Positions 35,464 through 43,336 of a DNA stretch of 64,000 nucleotides are shown one piece after another. Under the pieces are notes generated by a model. The model did no database searches. It saw only the letters and a list, made by a program, of their open reading frames with translations, and was not told the origin of the DNA. The stretch covers positions 1,488,001 through 1,552,000 of the forward strand of contig OZ251537.1 in the NCBI GenBank assembly GCA_965243285.1. The letters run 5' to 3'. The stretch is from JAHRAW01 sp965243285 (GTDB taxonomy: Bacteria; Pseudomonadota; Gammaproteobacteria; Arenicellales; Poriferihabitantaceae). Each line of letters opens with the position of its first letter. Within the stretch, counting starts at the first letter, position 1. A program made the position numbers and the translations under genes.

Positions 35464-35498
35464 TATTTTTAACCCCTTTTGCGTATGATTTAAACGCC

Positions 35499-36356
35499 AT
35501 GAACATCAAAGATAAAGTGGCCGTGGTGACCGGCGCCGCCGGCGGCATCGGTTTCGCGGTGGCGCGGCGGCTGGCGAAATGCGGCGCACGCGCTGTGGCG
35601 GCGTGCGATTCATCGCCGCGTTGCACCGAGGCCGCCGCCACCATCAATCGCGAATTGGGCGTGGGTGTGGGCCCGGGTGTAGGTGCGGCTGCCGGCACCG
35701 TGGTGATGCCCTTTTGCGGCGATGTTTGCGATGCCGATTTTCGCGCCGAGGTATTTTCGCGCATGGCGCAATGCGGCGATGTGGTGCGAATTTGCGTGCC
35801 CGCCGCCGGCATTTTGCGCGATGCCCTGGCGGTGAAAATCGACCGCGAAAGCGGCTGCGCGCAACTTTACGATGCCGATATTTTCCGCCGCGTGTTGGAG
35901 GTGAATTTGCTGCATCCCACCTATTGGGCCATGCAGATGCTGGCCGGAATCGCCGAACGCGGTGGGGGGGCAGATTCGCCAGTCCCGCAAAAATGGCAGC
36001 CTAGCGAACCGATTCGCGGCTCGGTGGTACTCATCGGCTCGGTGTCCTCGCGCGGCAACCGCGGCCAAATCTCCTATGCCTGCGCCAAATCCGCCCTCAA
36101 TGCCGCCGCCACCACGCTCAACCTCGAGGGCATGGCCTACGGCGTGCAGACCAAAATCATCCACCCCGGCATGGTGGATACACCCATGTTAGACAACCTA
36201 CCCGCCGGCCATTTCGAAACCCGCATAAAACCCCAAATCCCCTTAGGGCGATTAATTTCCCCGGATGAGATCGCCACCGCCGCCACCGTATTGATAGAAA
36301 ACCCCGCCATCTCCGGGCAATTATGGGTGGATGGGGGGCTGGCGCCTATGGCTTGA
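35499..36356 (+). CDS. Short-chain dehydrogenase/reductase (SDR)
   Basis: A 285-residue classical SDR. The Rossmann motif VVTGAAGGIGFAVARRL is at residues 9-25, the NAG-like position reads VPAAGIL, the catalytic Ser is in VVLIGSVSSRG, and the catalytic Tyr-Lys pair in SYACAKSALNAAA. The C-terminal IHPGMVDTPML and ISGQLWVDGGLAPM are typical of FabG-like enzymes. A Gly/Val-rich insert (GVGVGPGVGAAAG, near 55-67) is probably a small repeat expansion. The substrate is unknown; an NAD(P)H-dependent 3-oxoacyl or hydroxyacyl reaction is likely. The neighbours give no pathway hint. Confidence 0.87.
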   Translation: MNIKDKVAVVTGAAGGIGFAVARRLAKCGARAVAACDSSPRCTEAAATINRELGVGVGPGVGAAAGTVVMPFCGDVCDADFRAEVFSRMAQCGDVVRICVPAAGILRDALAVKIDRESGCAQLYDADIFRRVLEVNLLHPTYWAMQMLAGIAERGGGADSPVPQKWQPSEPIRGSVVLIGSVSSRGNRGQISYACAKSALNAAATTLNLEGMAYGVQTKIIHPGMVDTPMLDNLPAGHFETRIKPQIPLGRLISPDEIATAATVLIENPAISGQLWVDGGLAPMA

Positions 36357-36460
36357 ATCCCGCGACAGTCAGCCCATCCGCCGCCCAAACAGGACGATGA
36401 GTATGGATGATACTAGGCAGATTAGGGGAATGGCGCGGGAATTGGGCATAAAAAAGGGAA

Positions 36461-37123
36461 GGGGATGCACCAGATAACTACCCAAAATCTGCCTTAACCC
36501 ATGGTTTTAACTGAGTTAATTGCGCCGTTGGTTTGGGGTTGTTAAAACGCCACTCGCATTCCTTCAAATGGCTCCAAAAATTCTCAATACCATTGATGTG
36601 ATTTTTTTGCGCGGCGAACAATTTTGAGTGGTTGATTCGATAGTGCTTAAAACCCGCCACATCGAGCGCATGATAGGCTTAGCCAGCAGTCGCTATAAAC
36701 AACGCTATCTGGCTGCACGCGCTCTTTAATAATCGGCATCAATGTTCGCGCTTTGGCATCCCCAATAATGACCGTAACCACTCGCCCGCCGCGGTTTAAC
36801 AAGCCAAAAACTAAGGCTTTCACCCGCCGCGCCACGACCGCGTTTGCCTTATGCCGGGCGCCGCCAAAATACGACTCATCAACCTCTATTTCGCCGCTCA
36901 AATAACGCGTATAATCGGCTTCAAGATTCAGCGTGATAATCTGCCGCAGCCGAAGGAAATAGTCGCCGCGGTCTTTATATTAACACCACTCAAATCCGCT
37001 GCACATCGCGCCGTAGTTCCGGCGACAAAATGCTCGATCAATCGCTACTGTTTATAGCCGCTTAATCTGCTCTTTCTCATGATGGTAATAATAACATAAA
37101 TTGATGTTATCTGGAACATCCCC
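36461..37123 (-). mobile_element. Degenerate IS1595-type (ISXO2-like) insertion sequence
   Basis: A 663-base element bounded by 18-base inverted repeats: GGGGATGCACCAGATAAC at 36461-36478 and the inverse of GGGGATGTTCCAGATAAC at 37106-37123 (two mismatches). It contains a broken IS1595-family transposase. I see no 8-base target duplication. The right end lies inside the last codons of the C5-methyltransferase gene. Confidence 0.88.
36478..37080 (-). pseudogene. IS1595-family transposase, broken
   Basis: From ATG 37080 the frame reads MRKSRLSGYKQ and then a TAG stop where the family has Asp. It resumes as RLIEHFVAGTTARCAADLSG, shifts frame near 36965, continues as YFLRLRQIITLN and LSGEIEVDESYFGGAR (first catalytic Asp of the DDE set), VFGLLNRGGRVVTVIIGDAK and VYSDCW, shifts again near 36683, and ends with HALDVAGFKHYRINHSKLFA and NHINGIENFWSHLKECEWRF. 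Between FWSH and LKECEWRF about 15-20 codons of the family are deleted. One nonsense codon, two frameshifts and a deletion make it inactive. It would have been a cut-and-paste or replicative DDE transposase. Confidence 0.9.
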
Positions 37124-38255
37124 TATTTTTAATATGCGTGCCTTTTTTAATATGCGTGCCGAAAAAATTAGCGAGTTTGGGAGGAACTGCATTACCAATG
37201 AGCACTGCCATAAAAGCCATGCCACCACTGGTATGAAAAATGTATTCGTCAGGGAATGTTTGCAGTAGCGCCCCTTCCTTCAACGAAAGCCCACGGTTTT
37301 GCGAGGTGTCGTAGTGTCCAAATCTTCCATTGGTTATTGATAAAAATTTAGTGGTTATTGTCGGGGCCAATTTATCATGGCTCATGCGGGTGTAGGTGTC
37401 GTTAAACGATGGCTTTAACATGCGCTGGTGACAGTCCAATGATAAGTCACCATAGATGGTATTTTTTAGATAGTGATTTGATTCGCCTGGACGAGCGCAT
37501 GAAATTCTTTTGAGGTTAATGTCACTTAATGCTCTCGCTCGGTGGTTTTTAATCTGATTGCTACTTTCACCCGCCGCTAAATTCGGCAGCTCGCCGATAG
37601 TTTCTAGTACGGATGCAAACCCTTCCAGTGCGTTGTCTTTGGTTGGGATGGTGGGCGTACACGCCGTCGACTTGCGGTTGTAACCTATTCCTATTGTGCG
37701 CCGGCGACGCTGTGGAACGCCAAAATTTGCGGCATTGATTACCTTTGCATCAAAAGAGAATCCTTTTTTATCTAACTTACGAGAAAATTCTTCTAATACT
37801 CCATTTTCGGATGAAATACCTTCAACATTTTCGCAAATAATAGCGTCTGGCATTAACTTGGTAATGATACCGATGCAAGCTAGCAATAAATTTTTGTCCC
37901 GTGCTTGGTTAAATTTTCGTTGACTGGATAATGTGGTTTTTGTTATTTTTGTGAACGGCTGGCACGGGGCGCATATCGCAAGCAACAGACGGTCTCCTTT
38001 TTCCTTGGAAAAATTATGGCTTTGCAAAATTTCCAATATTTTTGCGATGGCTATCTTTTGCTGCCCTTGCGCGTAATCTTTCGTTTTGGGAAATAAATCC
38101 AAACTCAAAAACTTAGATTCTGTATTATTGCTGGTATATGTTTCGGCGCAACGAATTTCTTTATCTACCCCGGCCACAACCTTATACCCTGCTTGAGCAA
38201 GTCCGCAGGTCATGCCGCCAGCGCCGCAAAACAAATCAACAGCAAAATTCCTCAT
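37107..38255 (-). CDS. DNA (cytosine-5-)-methyltransferase
   Basis: A 382-residue C5-methyltransferase. Motif I is AVDLFCGAGGMTCGLAQAGY, motif IV with the catalytic Cys is ICAPCQPFT, motif VI is ICENVEG, motif VIII is GVPQRRRRTIGIG, and the C-terminal motifs IX-X appear as PTITTKF and MAVLIGNAVPPKLA. It would modify the recognition site of a restriction system. ATG 38255 overlaps the stop of the upstream ATPase gene, so the two are coupled. The C-terminus has a duplicated GTHIK unit, and the final residues with the stop lie within the inverted repeat of the IS. AT-rich compared with the core genes. Confidence 0.93.
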   Translation of the reverse strand: MRNFAVDLFCGAGGMTCGLAQAGYKVVAGVDKEIRCAETYTSNNTESKFLSLDLFPKTKDYAQGQQKIAIAKILEILQSHNFSKEKGDRLLLAICAPCQPFTKITKTTLSSQRKFNQARDKNLLLACIGIITKLMPDAIICENVEGISSENGVLEEFSRKLDKKGFSFDAKVINAANFGVPQRRRRTIGIGYNRKSTACTPTIPTKDNALEGFASVLETIGELPNLAAGESSNQIKNHRARALSDINLKRISCARPGESNHYLKNTIYGDLSLDCHQRMLKPSFNDTYTRMSHDKLAPTITTKFLSITNGRFGHYDTSQNRGLSLKEGALLQTFPDEYIFHTSGGMAFMAVLIGNAVPPKLANFFGTHIKKGTHIKNRGCSR

Positions 38256-40081
38256 ATTCTTTCTGCTCCGCTCAATGTTTTTATTAGGGATAGGATATAT
38301 GGAGCCATTGCGTCTGATGAATCTCTGGCTTTTTGGAAGGAGTCTTCCCCATTTTCCTTATTGTTACTGTGAAATTTATAAATGGCCAGCGTCAAAAGAC
38401 CGAGGCAAATTTTGAATCGAGATTCATCCAATTTTTTAGTGGCTTCATCAGATTCTTTCATGCGCATGGCAGCCAATTGCTCATGATCTTTATTGACATG
38501 AATCTTAATGCCATCTTCAGTTTCGCGCACAGCGGATCCCGATGTTTCGTTAAAGTCAAAACTAGCCCATTCATCTTTTGTGACCCACACCGTGGGGTCG
38601 GCAATAGATTCTTTCGGTTTTTTCTTGACCCCAGGGTTCGGTTTTCCACCGCTATTTTTGGGTTTTTCCGCAGGTGTGATTTTTAAAGTAAGCGGAAAAG
38701 TTAAAGGTTCCGGGCGAAAAGGCCCATCATCCTCAAAACCCACAACAGCATTGATTTCATCGCCGATTTTCTTGTCGGATGGGGCGGTAAAAGTAAAAAC
38801 AGCAGAACCATTGTTCAAGCTAGCCGAGCCCGGTATGTTTTCGCTTGTGAATATTCTGCCTGGGGAATTGGTTCTTGACAAATAGTCGTTAGCGGCATCA
38901 GTGCCACATATTATTTTTCGCGTGCTTCCGATAGGCAATTCTTTAAGGAATGCATCGCCATCTTTGCTGACATTCAAGGGCTTCAAAAATGTAGGGAATT
39001 GCTTCCCTTCGAACTTATTATCACCCCCAGATGCTGGGGCAGGGGCTTTGATTAAAGTACCGAACCCAAGCAACTCTCTTATGGCGGGATCTTGGGTGAC
39101 AAAATCATTGAGCATTTTTTTTGTCTCCTCATCTTCTTCGATGATTTGCGATGCTCGGCGGTGACGAATAATATTTTGATATTGTTTTAATTTAGAATCA
39201 TTTTTTAAGTTTTCTTGTACCAAATAAACTAACTTTCTTGATAATTCGTTGTTTACCTTTTGCTCACGGTTACCCATAAAAATGGTCAATGCGAGTTTAT
39301 CCATATTTTCACACTGTACATCTACAATCAAGTGATTTTGTAGATCGCCCAGCAGAACTTTCTTAAGATTTAAAAAACTAGCATTTTCAGTAGCGTGTGT
39401 TTGTCCATTTATTGTATAAAAAACGCGTTTTTTATTGCCCTTCATAAAATCTGGCAATTCACTTATTCCAGTGGCTAGGATTTTTATTCTACCCAATTTT
39501 TCATCACGCAAATCGGCCACTAAATGGGTGAATTCTGTGGTGCGTTTCTCAGGTTTTTCGGTAGGAATTGCGGCGTCTTGATTCGATAATTCCGAGAGTT
39601 CTCTATTGAGCATGACGCTCATGCCGCTAAATGTTCTGGAGGCAATTCCACGCTTGCGTAACTCGCCTTTTTCAGCAGGCTTTGCATTAAAGTCATATAT
39701 TCTTATCGGTAACGCACAATTGAGGAGGTTGAGCGTTAAGGCATGATATAGACCGAAGTCCACCTGGTGCGCACCATCCCCTATGTCGTAATCAAAAAGA
39801 CGCACCACCGTACCTTGGTTTATTTTGCCAATTTCATCATCACCAAAAGTGTTAATGTGTGGCGCTTGAAAGGACAGAATATTTCCGCCAGGCACTAAAT
39901 ACTCAACAACAGGTAGTTTTTCCCCTTCCTTAACTTCAGATACTTTAATTAATGTCCAACCCCATAAATCCCCATCATGTCTTTTGCTGGCGATGAGTTT
40001 GTAATGTTTGCTAGTAATTTCAGACTTGGTGCAAAAGCGAATAGACCCGGTGGAACCCATATTAAATTTCCCCTTGCACAA
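38252..40081 (-). CDS. GHKL (MORC/MutL-like) ATPase of a restriction-modification locus, C-terminal part after a frameshift
   Basis: This frame continues the ATPase that starts at 40607. Its beginning KGKFNMGSTGSIRFC is the ATP-lid region of this GHKL family, which should follow directly on FVQG of the upstream frame; a run of four G (40070-40073) with one base too many separates them. An independent start could be ATG 40060. The rest (about 600 residues) has an S5-like middle part (YHALTLNLLNCALPIRIYDF near 112, then FVYTING-like VFYTINGQTHATEN), a helical part, and a C-terminal region of about 150 residues rich in charged residues. Such ATPases occur beside C5-methyltransferases in prokaryotic restriction loci and are related to eukaryotic MORC proteins. 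The frame ends in an ATG/TGA overlap with the methyltransferase. Confidence 0.8.
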   Translation of the reverse strand: MCKGKFNMGSTGSIRFCTKSEITSKHYKLIASKRHDGDLWGWTLIKVSEVKEGEKLPVVEYLVPGGNILSFQAPHINTFGDDEIGKINQGTVVRLFDYDIGDGAHQVDFGLYHALTLNLLNCALPIRIYDFNAKPAEKGELRKRGIASRTFSGMSVMLNRELSELSNQDAAIPTEKPEKRTTEFTHLVADLRDEKLGRIKILATGISELPDFMKGNKKRVFYTINGQTHATENASFLNLKKVLLGDLQNHLIVDVQCENMDKLALTIFMGNREQKVNNELSRKLVYLVQENLKNDSKLKQYQNIIRHRRASQIIEEDEETKKMLNDFVTQDPAIRELLGFGTLIKAPAPASGGDNKFEGKQFPTFLKPLNVSKDGDAFLKELPIGSTRKIICGTDAANDYLSRTNSPGRIFTSENIPGSASLNNGSAVFTFTAPSDKKIGDEINAVVGFEDDGPFRPEPLTFPLTLKITPAEKPKNSGGKPNPGVKKKPKESIADPTVWVTKDEWASFDFNETSGSAVRETEDGIKIHVNKDHEQLAAMRMKESDEATKKLDESRFKICLGLLTLAIYKFHSNNKENGEDSFQKARDSSDAMAPYILSLIKTLSGAERI

Positions 40082-40607
40082 ATGCGATTCCTTCTTTGTT
40101 GGTTTCGCTTAAACTAAGCAGCGTTTTTTCGAAATCTTTAGGGTGTTGCCCTTCACCATAATCAATAACCGTGATGTTGGGGAATTTACTGTTTGATCTA
40201 TTGCGTTTCACGCCAATTAGAATGCTTTTTTCCGCCAAATTAGTGAGTTCTCTAGGTTCTAAGCTGGACAACTTGCCTTCGATAACGCTGTAAAACCTCT
40301 TGATAGCTTCCTGCATAGATTGTGGCGCTTCAGCACTGGACAAATCCTCTATCCCTGCTTCATGAGCCTTTCTCGATAACACCGCATCGATGGAATTAGT
40401 GATGATCTCGGTTAACGCCCCAACAGCATTGCTTTGCTGATTAGAAACAATATCCCAATTTTTTGGCCGACCGCCGTAAGGTTTCCAGTCAGCCGTTGAA
40501 AATTTGTATTCGCTCAATATTGGGTCAATCTCGTCGGCAGAGGCGACCAACAGCAATTTGTCCAGTAGTTTTTTTGCGTTATCCGGATTCATGTGTGGTT
40601 TGCCCAT
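40062..40607 (-). CDS. GHKL (MORC/MutL-like) ATPase of a restriction-modification locus, N-terminal part before a frameshift
   Basis: The 181 residues hold the first part of a GHKL ATP-binding fold. The N box is VGALTEIITNSIDAVL (Glu, Asn, Asp for magnesium and ATP), and the G1 box is ITVIDYGEGQHPKDFE. The frame then reads FVQGEI and stops, while the family continues FVQGKFNMG-, which is found one frame over in the next gene. Removing one G from the G4 tract at 40070-40073 would restore a continuous protein of about 780 residues. I chose ATG 40607 (AAAGG upstream); ATG 40592 is an alternative. As it stands the ATP lid and everything after it are lost from this chain. Confidence 0.8.
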   Translation of the reverse strand: MGKPHMNPDNAKKLLDKLLLVASADEIDPILSEYKFSTADWKPYGGRPKNWDIVSNQQSNAVGALTEIITNSIDAVLSRKAHEAGIEDLSSAEAPQSMQEAIKRFYSVIEGKLSSLEPRELTNLAEKSILIGVKRNRSNSKFPNITVIDYGEGQHPKDFEKTLLSLSETNKEGIAFVQGEI

Positions 40608-40668
40608 GGGCCTTTAGTTGGAATGGATGGCTAATAACAACCATACGCGACGCATGACTCACAAATCA

Positions 40669-40745
40669 TGGTCGGGGTGAGAGGATTCGAACCTCCGGCC
40701 CCTGCCTCCCGAAGGCAGTGCTCTACCAGGCTGAGCTACACCCCG
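40669..40745 (-). tRNA. tRNA-Pro (anticodon CGG)
   Basis: The minus strand folds as a 77-base tRNA including an encoded CCA (40669-40671). The acceptor stem is CGGGGTG with CACCCCG, the anticodon arm CTGCC-TTCGGGA-GGCAG has anticodon CGG (reads CCG), and the T arm contains GGTTCGAATCC. It lies between the restriction locus and ispB, a plausible integration point. Confidence 0.97.
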
Positions 40746-40874
40746 TTATTTTTGGTTGCTGAATTTCACGCACGCTGATACCTAAAACTACTGCACCTAT
40801 TTGCCGCGCATTATCGCCATAACCGAGACTAATTTTCACTGCTGATAAATCGCTAATCACCATATCGCTAATCA

Positions 40875-41945
40875 TCAATAACCGCGGCTTACGGAAAATT
40901 CGGCGAGGTTTATCAGCGCTTCTTTATAGGGGGAATCGGTGATGGGGGATAGGGCGGCGATGGCGGCGGCGGATTGGCGTTTCGCGTGGGCGGCAGTATA
41001 GGCGAGGGCGCCGGTGGATTCAACGATGGCTACAATTTGCGCCAGATTTTCGCCGCTGCCGTGTTCGATGGCGTGGCGCACTGCCTGGCGTTGGACGGCG
41101 CTGCCGGCGCGCATGGCGTGGATTAGCGGCAGGGTGGGCTTGCCTTCGGCTAAATCGTCGCCGATATTTTTACCGCTTTGGGCGCTGTCGGCGCGGTAGT
41201 CTAAGATGTCGTCGATGAGTTGGAAGGCGGTGCCGAGGGCGATGCCGTAGGCCGCCAGCGCGGCGTGGTCGGCGGCGCTGCGGTGGGCGATGACGGCGCC
41301 TAATTGGGCCGCGGATTCGAACAACTTGCCGGTTTTGCGGGCGATGGTGTCGAAGTAAATTTGCTCGCTGGTATCGGGCGCGCGGGTGTTTAGCAGTTGG
41401 ATAACTTCGCCCTCGGCGATGGCGTTGGTGGTCGCCGCCAGTATGCGCATGGCTTCTAGGTGGCGCGTCTCTAACATCATTTCGAAGGCGCGCGAGTAGA
41501 GAAAATCGCCCACCAAAACGCTGGCTTCGTTGCCCCATTTTTGGTTGGCGGTGGCTTGCCCGCGCCGCAGTTGCGAGGCGTCTACCACATCATCGTGCAA
41601 CAAGGTGGCGGTGTGGATGAACTCGATAACGGCCGCCAAGGTGATGTGATCGCGGCCGCGATAATCGCAGGCGCCGGCGCTCAGCAGCAGCATCAGCGGG
41701 CGCAGGCGTTTGCCGCCGCTGCGGGTGATGTGGGCGCCGAGGGTGCGAATCAGCGCGATGTCGGATTCCAAGCGCTGCGCGATGGCGGCGTTGACTTGCG
41801 CCATTTCCGCGCCCACCAAGGCGGTGGCGGAGTGCAGCAGGGCGGCCGGGCCGGCGCCAGGGTCGGGCGGTGGCGAGGGCTGGCTGGCGACCGCAGTAGT
41901 CGCAGCGGCGGTAGGTACGGCGCGCGACGAGGTGGATTTGGGCAT
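40875..41945 (-). CDS. ispB: Polyprenyl (octaprenyl) diphosphate synthase
   Basis: Trans-prenyltransferase that makes the side chain of ubiquinone. The 356-residue protein has the first Asp-rich motif LLHDDVVD near residue 116 after GGKRLRPLMLLLSAGA, the second Asp-rich motif FQLIDDILDYRAD near 240, and GDDLAEGKPTLPLI near 257. The family starts around LVGAEMAQVNAAI, so the first 40 residues (Ala/Ser/Pro-rich) are an extension or a start placed too far upstream; Met46 is an alternative. It is divergent from rplU, the classical gammaproteobacterial arrangement. The UbiH-family genes in this window act later in the same pathway. Confidence 0.95.
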   Translation of the reverse strand: MPKSTSSRAVPTAAATTAVASQPSPPPDPGAGPAALLHSATALVGAEMAQVNAAIAQRLESDIALIRTLGAHITRSGGKRLRPLMLLLSAGACDYRGRDHITLAAVIEFIHTATLLHDDVVDASQLRRGQATANQKWGNEASVLVGDFLYSRAFEMMLETRHLEAMRILAATTNAIAEGEVIQLLNTRAPDTSEQIYFDTIARKTGKLFESAAQLGAVIAHRSAADHAALAAYGIALGTAFQLIDDILDYRADSAQSGKNIGDDLAEGKPTLPLIHAMRAGSAVQRQAVRHAIEHGSGENLAQIVAIVESTGALAYTAAHAKRQSAAAIAALSPITDSPYKEALINLAEFSVSRGY

Positions 41946-42054
41946 GCGGCGGGCGGGGTTATCGAGGGGGTGATTGTAGTCGACTTAAGTTCGGCTGGGC
42001 TGGAGGGGCGGTTTGGCGGGTAGTTTGGCGGGCGAATTTAGGGTGAAATTCTGA

Positions 42055-42083
42055 TTGACTGGACGCGCTTACCTGGCTATAAT
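42055..42083 (+). promoter_or_regulatory. Sigma-70 promoter of rplU-rpmA-obgE
   Basis: TTGACT at 42055-42060 and TATAAT at 42078-42083 are separated by exactly 17 bases, close to the housekeeping consensus. The position, about 150 bases upstream of rplU, leaves a 5' leader that contains a 17-base tandem repeat (GATGGTTTAAATTTCGC, 42123-42170). Confidence 0.85.
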
Positions 42084-42122
42084 CGGCGGCGTTTTTAGTA
42101 CACCGCGCAAGGCGCGGCCGGC

Positions 42123-42170
42123 GATGGTTTAAATTTCGCGATGGTTTAAATTTCGCGATGGTTTGCATCC
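42123..42170. repeat. 17-bp tandem repeat in the rplU leader
   Basis: Two full copies and one partial copy of GATGGTTTAAATTTCGC lie between the promoter and the rplU start, so they would be transcribed in the 5' leader of the ribosomal protein mRNA. Confidence 0.9.
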
Positions 42171-42231
42171 GCATCTGCCGCCGCCGTCAACACCCCCGAA
42201 CACCCCATCAATATATCCCCGGCAAATTCCC

Positions 42232-42816
42232 ATGTACGCAGTCATCGAAACCGGCGGCAAGCAATATAAGGTTGCCCTCGGCGAGCAATTAAAAGTGGAA
42301 AAACTGGCCGTGGAGAAGGGCGGCTCGGTGCAGATAGAGCGGGTGCTGATGGTGGCTGATGGCGGCGCTATAAACTTAGGCGCGGCGCTCGCCAACACGG
42401 CGGTTTCCGCCACCGTGGTCGGGCATGGGCTCGGCGCCAAAATCCGCGTGTTCAAGATGAAGCGCCGCAAGCACTATCGGCGTACCTTGGGGCATCGCCA
42501 GGCGTATACCGAGATCAAAATCACCGCTATCGGCGAGCATAAGGCGGAGTCTCATGTGGCGGCGAAAACTGCGGCGAAGGCGGCGGTGAAAGCAGCAAAA
42601 GACACGTCGACAGTTGATGCGGCGAGCGGCGCTAAAGCGGAGATTGCTAACTCATCATCCGCCCAATCGTCCGCTAAATCAGCCGCCAAACCAGCCGCAA
42701 AATCATCTACCGAACCGGCCGCCGCTAAACCGGCCGCGCCCAAATCCGCATCCAAATCAGCTGCCAAACCTGCGGCGAAAGCGGCCGGCAAAACCACCCC
42801 CAGCGACGCGGCTTAA
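42232..42816 (+). CDS. rplU: 50S ribosomal protein L21 with long C-terminal tail
   Basis: The first 103 residues are a normal L21: MYAVIETGGKQYKVALGEQLKVEKL, GAKIRVFKMKRRKHYRRTLGHRQAYTEIKI. L21 binds 23S rRNA in the large subunit. After it come about 90 further residues made almost only of Ala, Lys, Ser and Pro (repeats such as KSAAKPAAKS), in the same frame to a TAA. Similar basic tails occur on ribosomal proteins of some other bacteria, but this one is as long as the domain itself and looks like a repeat expansion. Longer in-frame starts upstream were rejected because MYAVIE is the conserved N-terminus. Confidence 0.95.
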   Translation: MYAVIETGGKQYKVALGEQLKVEKLAVEKGGSVQIERVLMVADGGAINLGAALANTAVSATVVGHGLGAKIRVFKMKRRKHYRRTLGHRQAYTEIKITAIGEHKAESHVAAKTAAKAAVKAAKDTSTVDAASGAKAEIANSSSAQSSAKSAAKPAAKSSTEPAAAKPAAPKSASKSAAKPAAKAAGKTTPSDAA

Positions 42817-42943
42817 GTCGCCGCCGGTGTCGGTCGGCTAACCGGCGGCGCTGTGTCAATCCGCTGAGTTCAACCCGCCACCTCACCCCGATAAGTTCAA
42901 CCCGACCAACGCAACCCGATTAAACCCAACAGGGCATCATAAA

Positions 42944-43204
42944 ATGGCGCATAAAAAAGCTGGCGGCAGCTCCCGCAACGGCCGCGATTCGGTCTCCAAA
43001 CGTCTCGGCGTGAAAAAATTCGGCGGCGAGCGCGTACTGTCGGGCAACATCATCGTGCGTCAGCGCGGTAACTCCTTCCACGCCGGCGGCAATGTGATGA
43101 CCGGGCGGGATTTCACCCTATTCGCCATCGCCCCGGGCAAGGTATTGTTCGCAATCAAAGGCCCGAAAAAACGCCGCACCGTCAGCGTGGTCGCCGAGCA
43201 GTAA
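42944..43204 (+). CDS. rpmA: 50S ribosomal protein L27
   Basis: An 86-residue protein that matches L27 from end to end: MAHKKAGGSSRNGRDSVSKRLGVKKFGGE, with the N-terminal tail that reaches the peptidyl-transferase centre, then IIVRQRGNSFHAGGNV. Second gene after rplU, 128 bases downstream. A strong intrinsic terminator follows at 43270. Confidence 0.97.
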   Translation: MAHKKAGGSSRNGRDSVSKRLGVKKFGGERVLSGNIIVRQRGNSFHAGGNVMTGRDFTLFAIAPGKVLFAIKGPKKRRTVSVVAEQ

Positions 43205-43269
43205 GCGATAGCCAGGGGGGCGATGATGCGCTTCGATAACGCGCCTCGAATTACGCCCCCATCGCCACC

Positions 43270-43297
43270 AAAACCCCGCGTTTCGGCGGGGTTTTTA
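43270..43297 (+). terminator. Rho-independent terminator after rpmA
   Basis: A perfect 10-base stem (AAAACCCCGC at 43270-43279 with GCGGGGTTTT at 43286-43295), a 6-base loop and a T run. It lies between rpmA and obgE, so only part of the transcription should continue into obgE. Confidence 0.93.
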
Positions 43298-43336
43298 ACA
43301 CCTGCGCACCGCGTCTCGCGCGTTTTTTAATCGCCT

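Noticed and set aside
36453..37131. Target site duplication of the IS1595-type element
   Set aside because: The 8 bases on the two sides (AAAGGGAA and TATTTTTA) do not match, so no duplication is left.
40062..40081. Programmed ribosomal frameshift joining the two halves of the GHKL ATPase
   Set aside because: The G run is only four bases long, and I see no stimulatory hairpin or upstream Shine-Dalgarno. A simple indel or sequencing error is more economical, though raw reads should decide.
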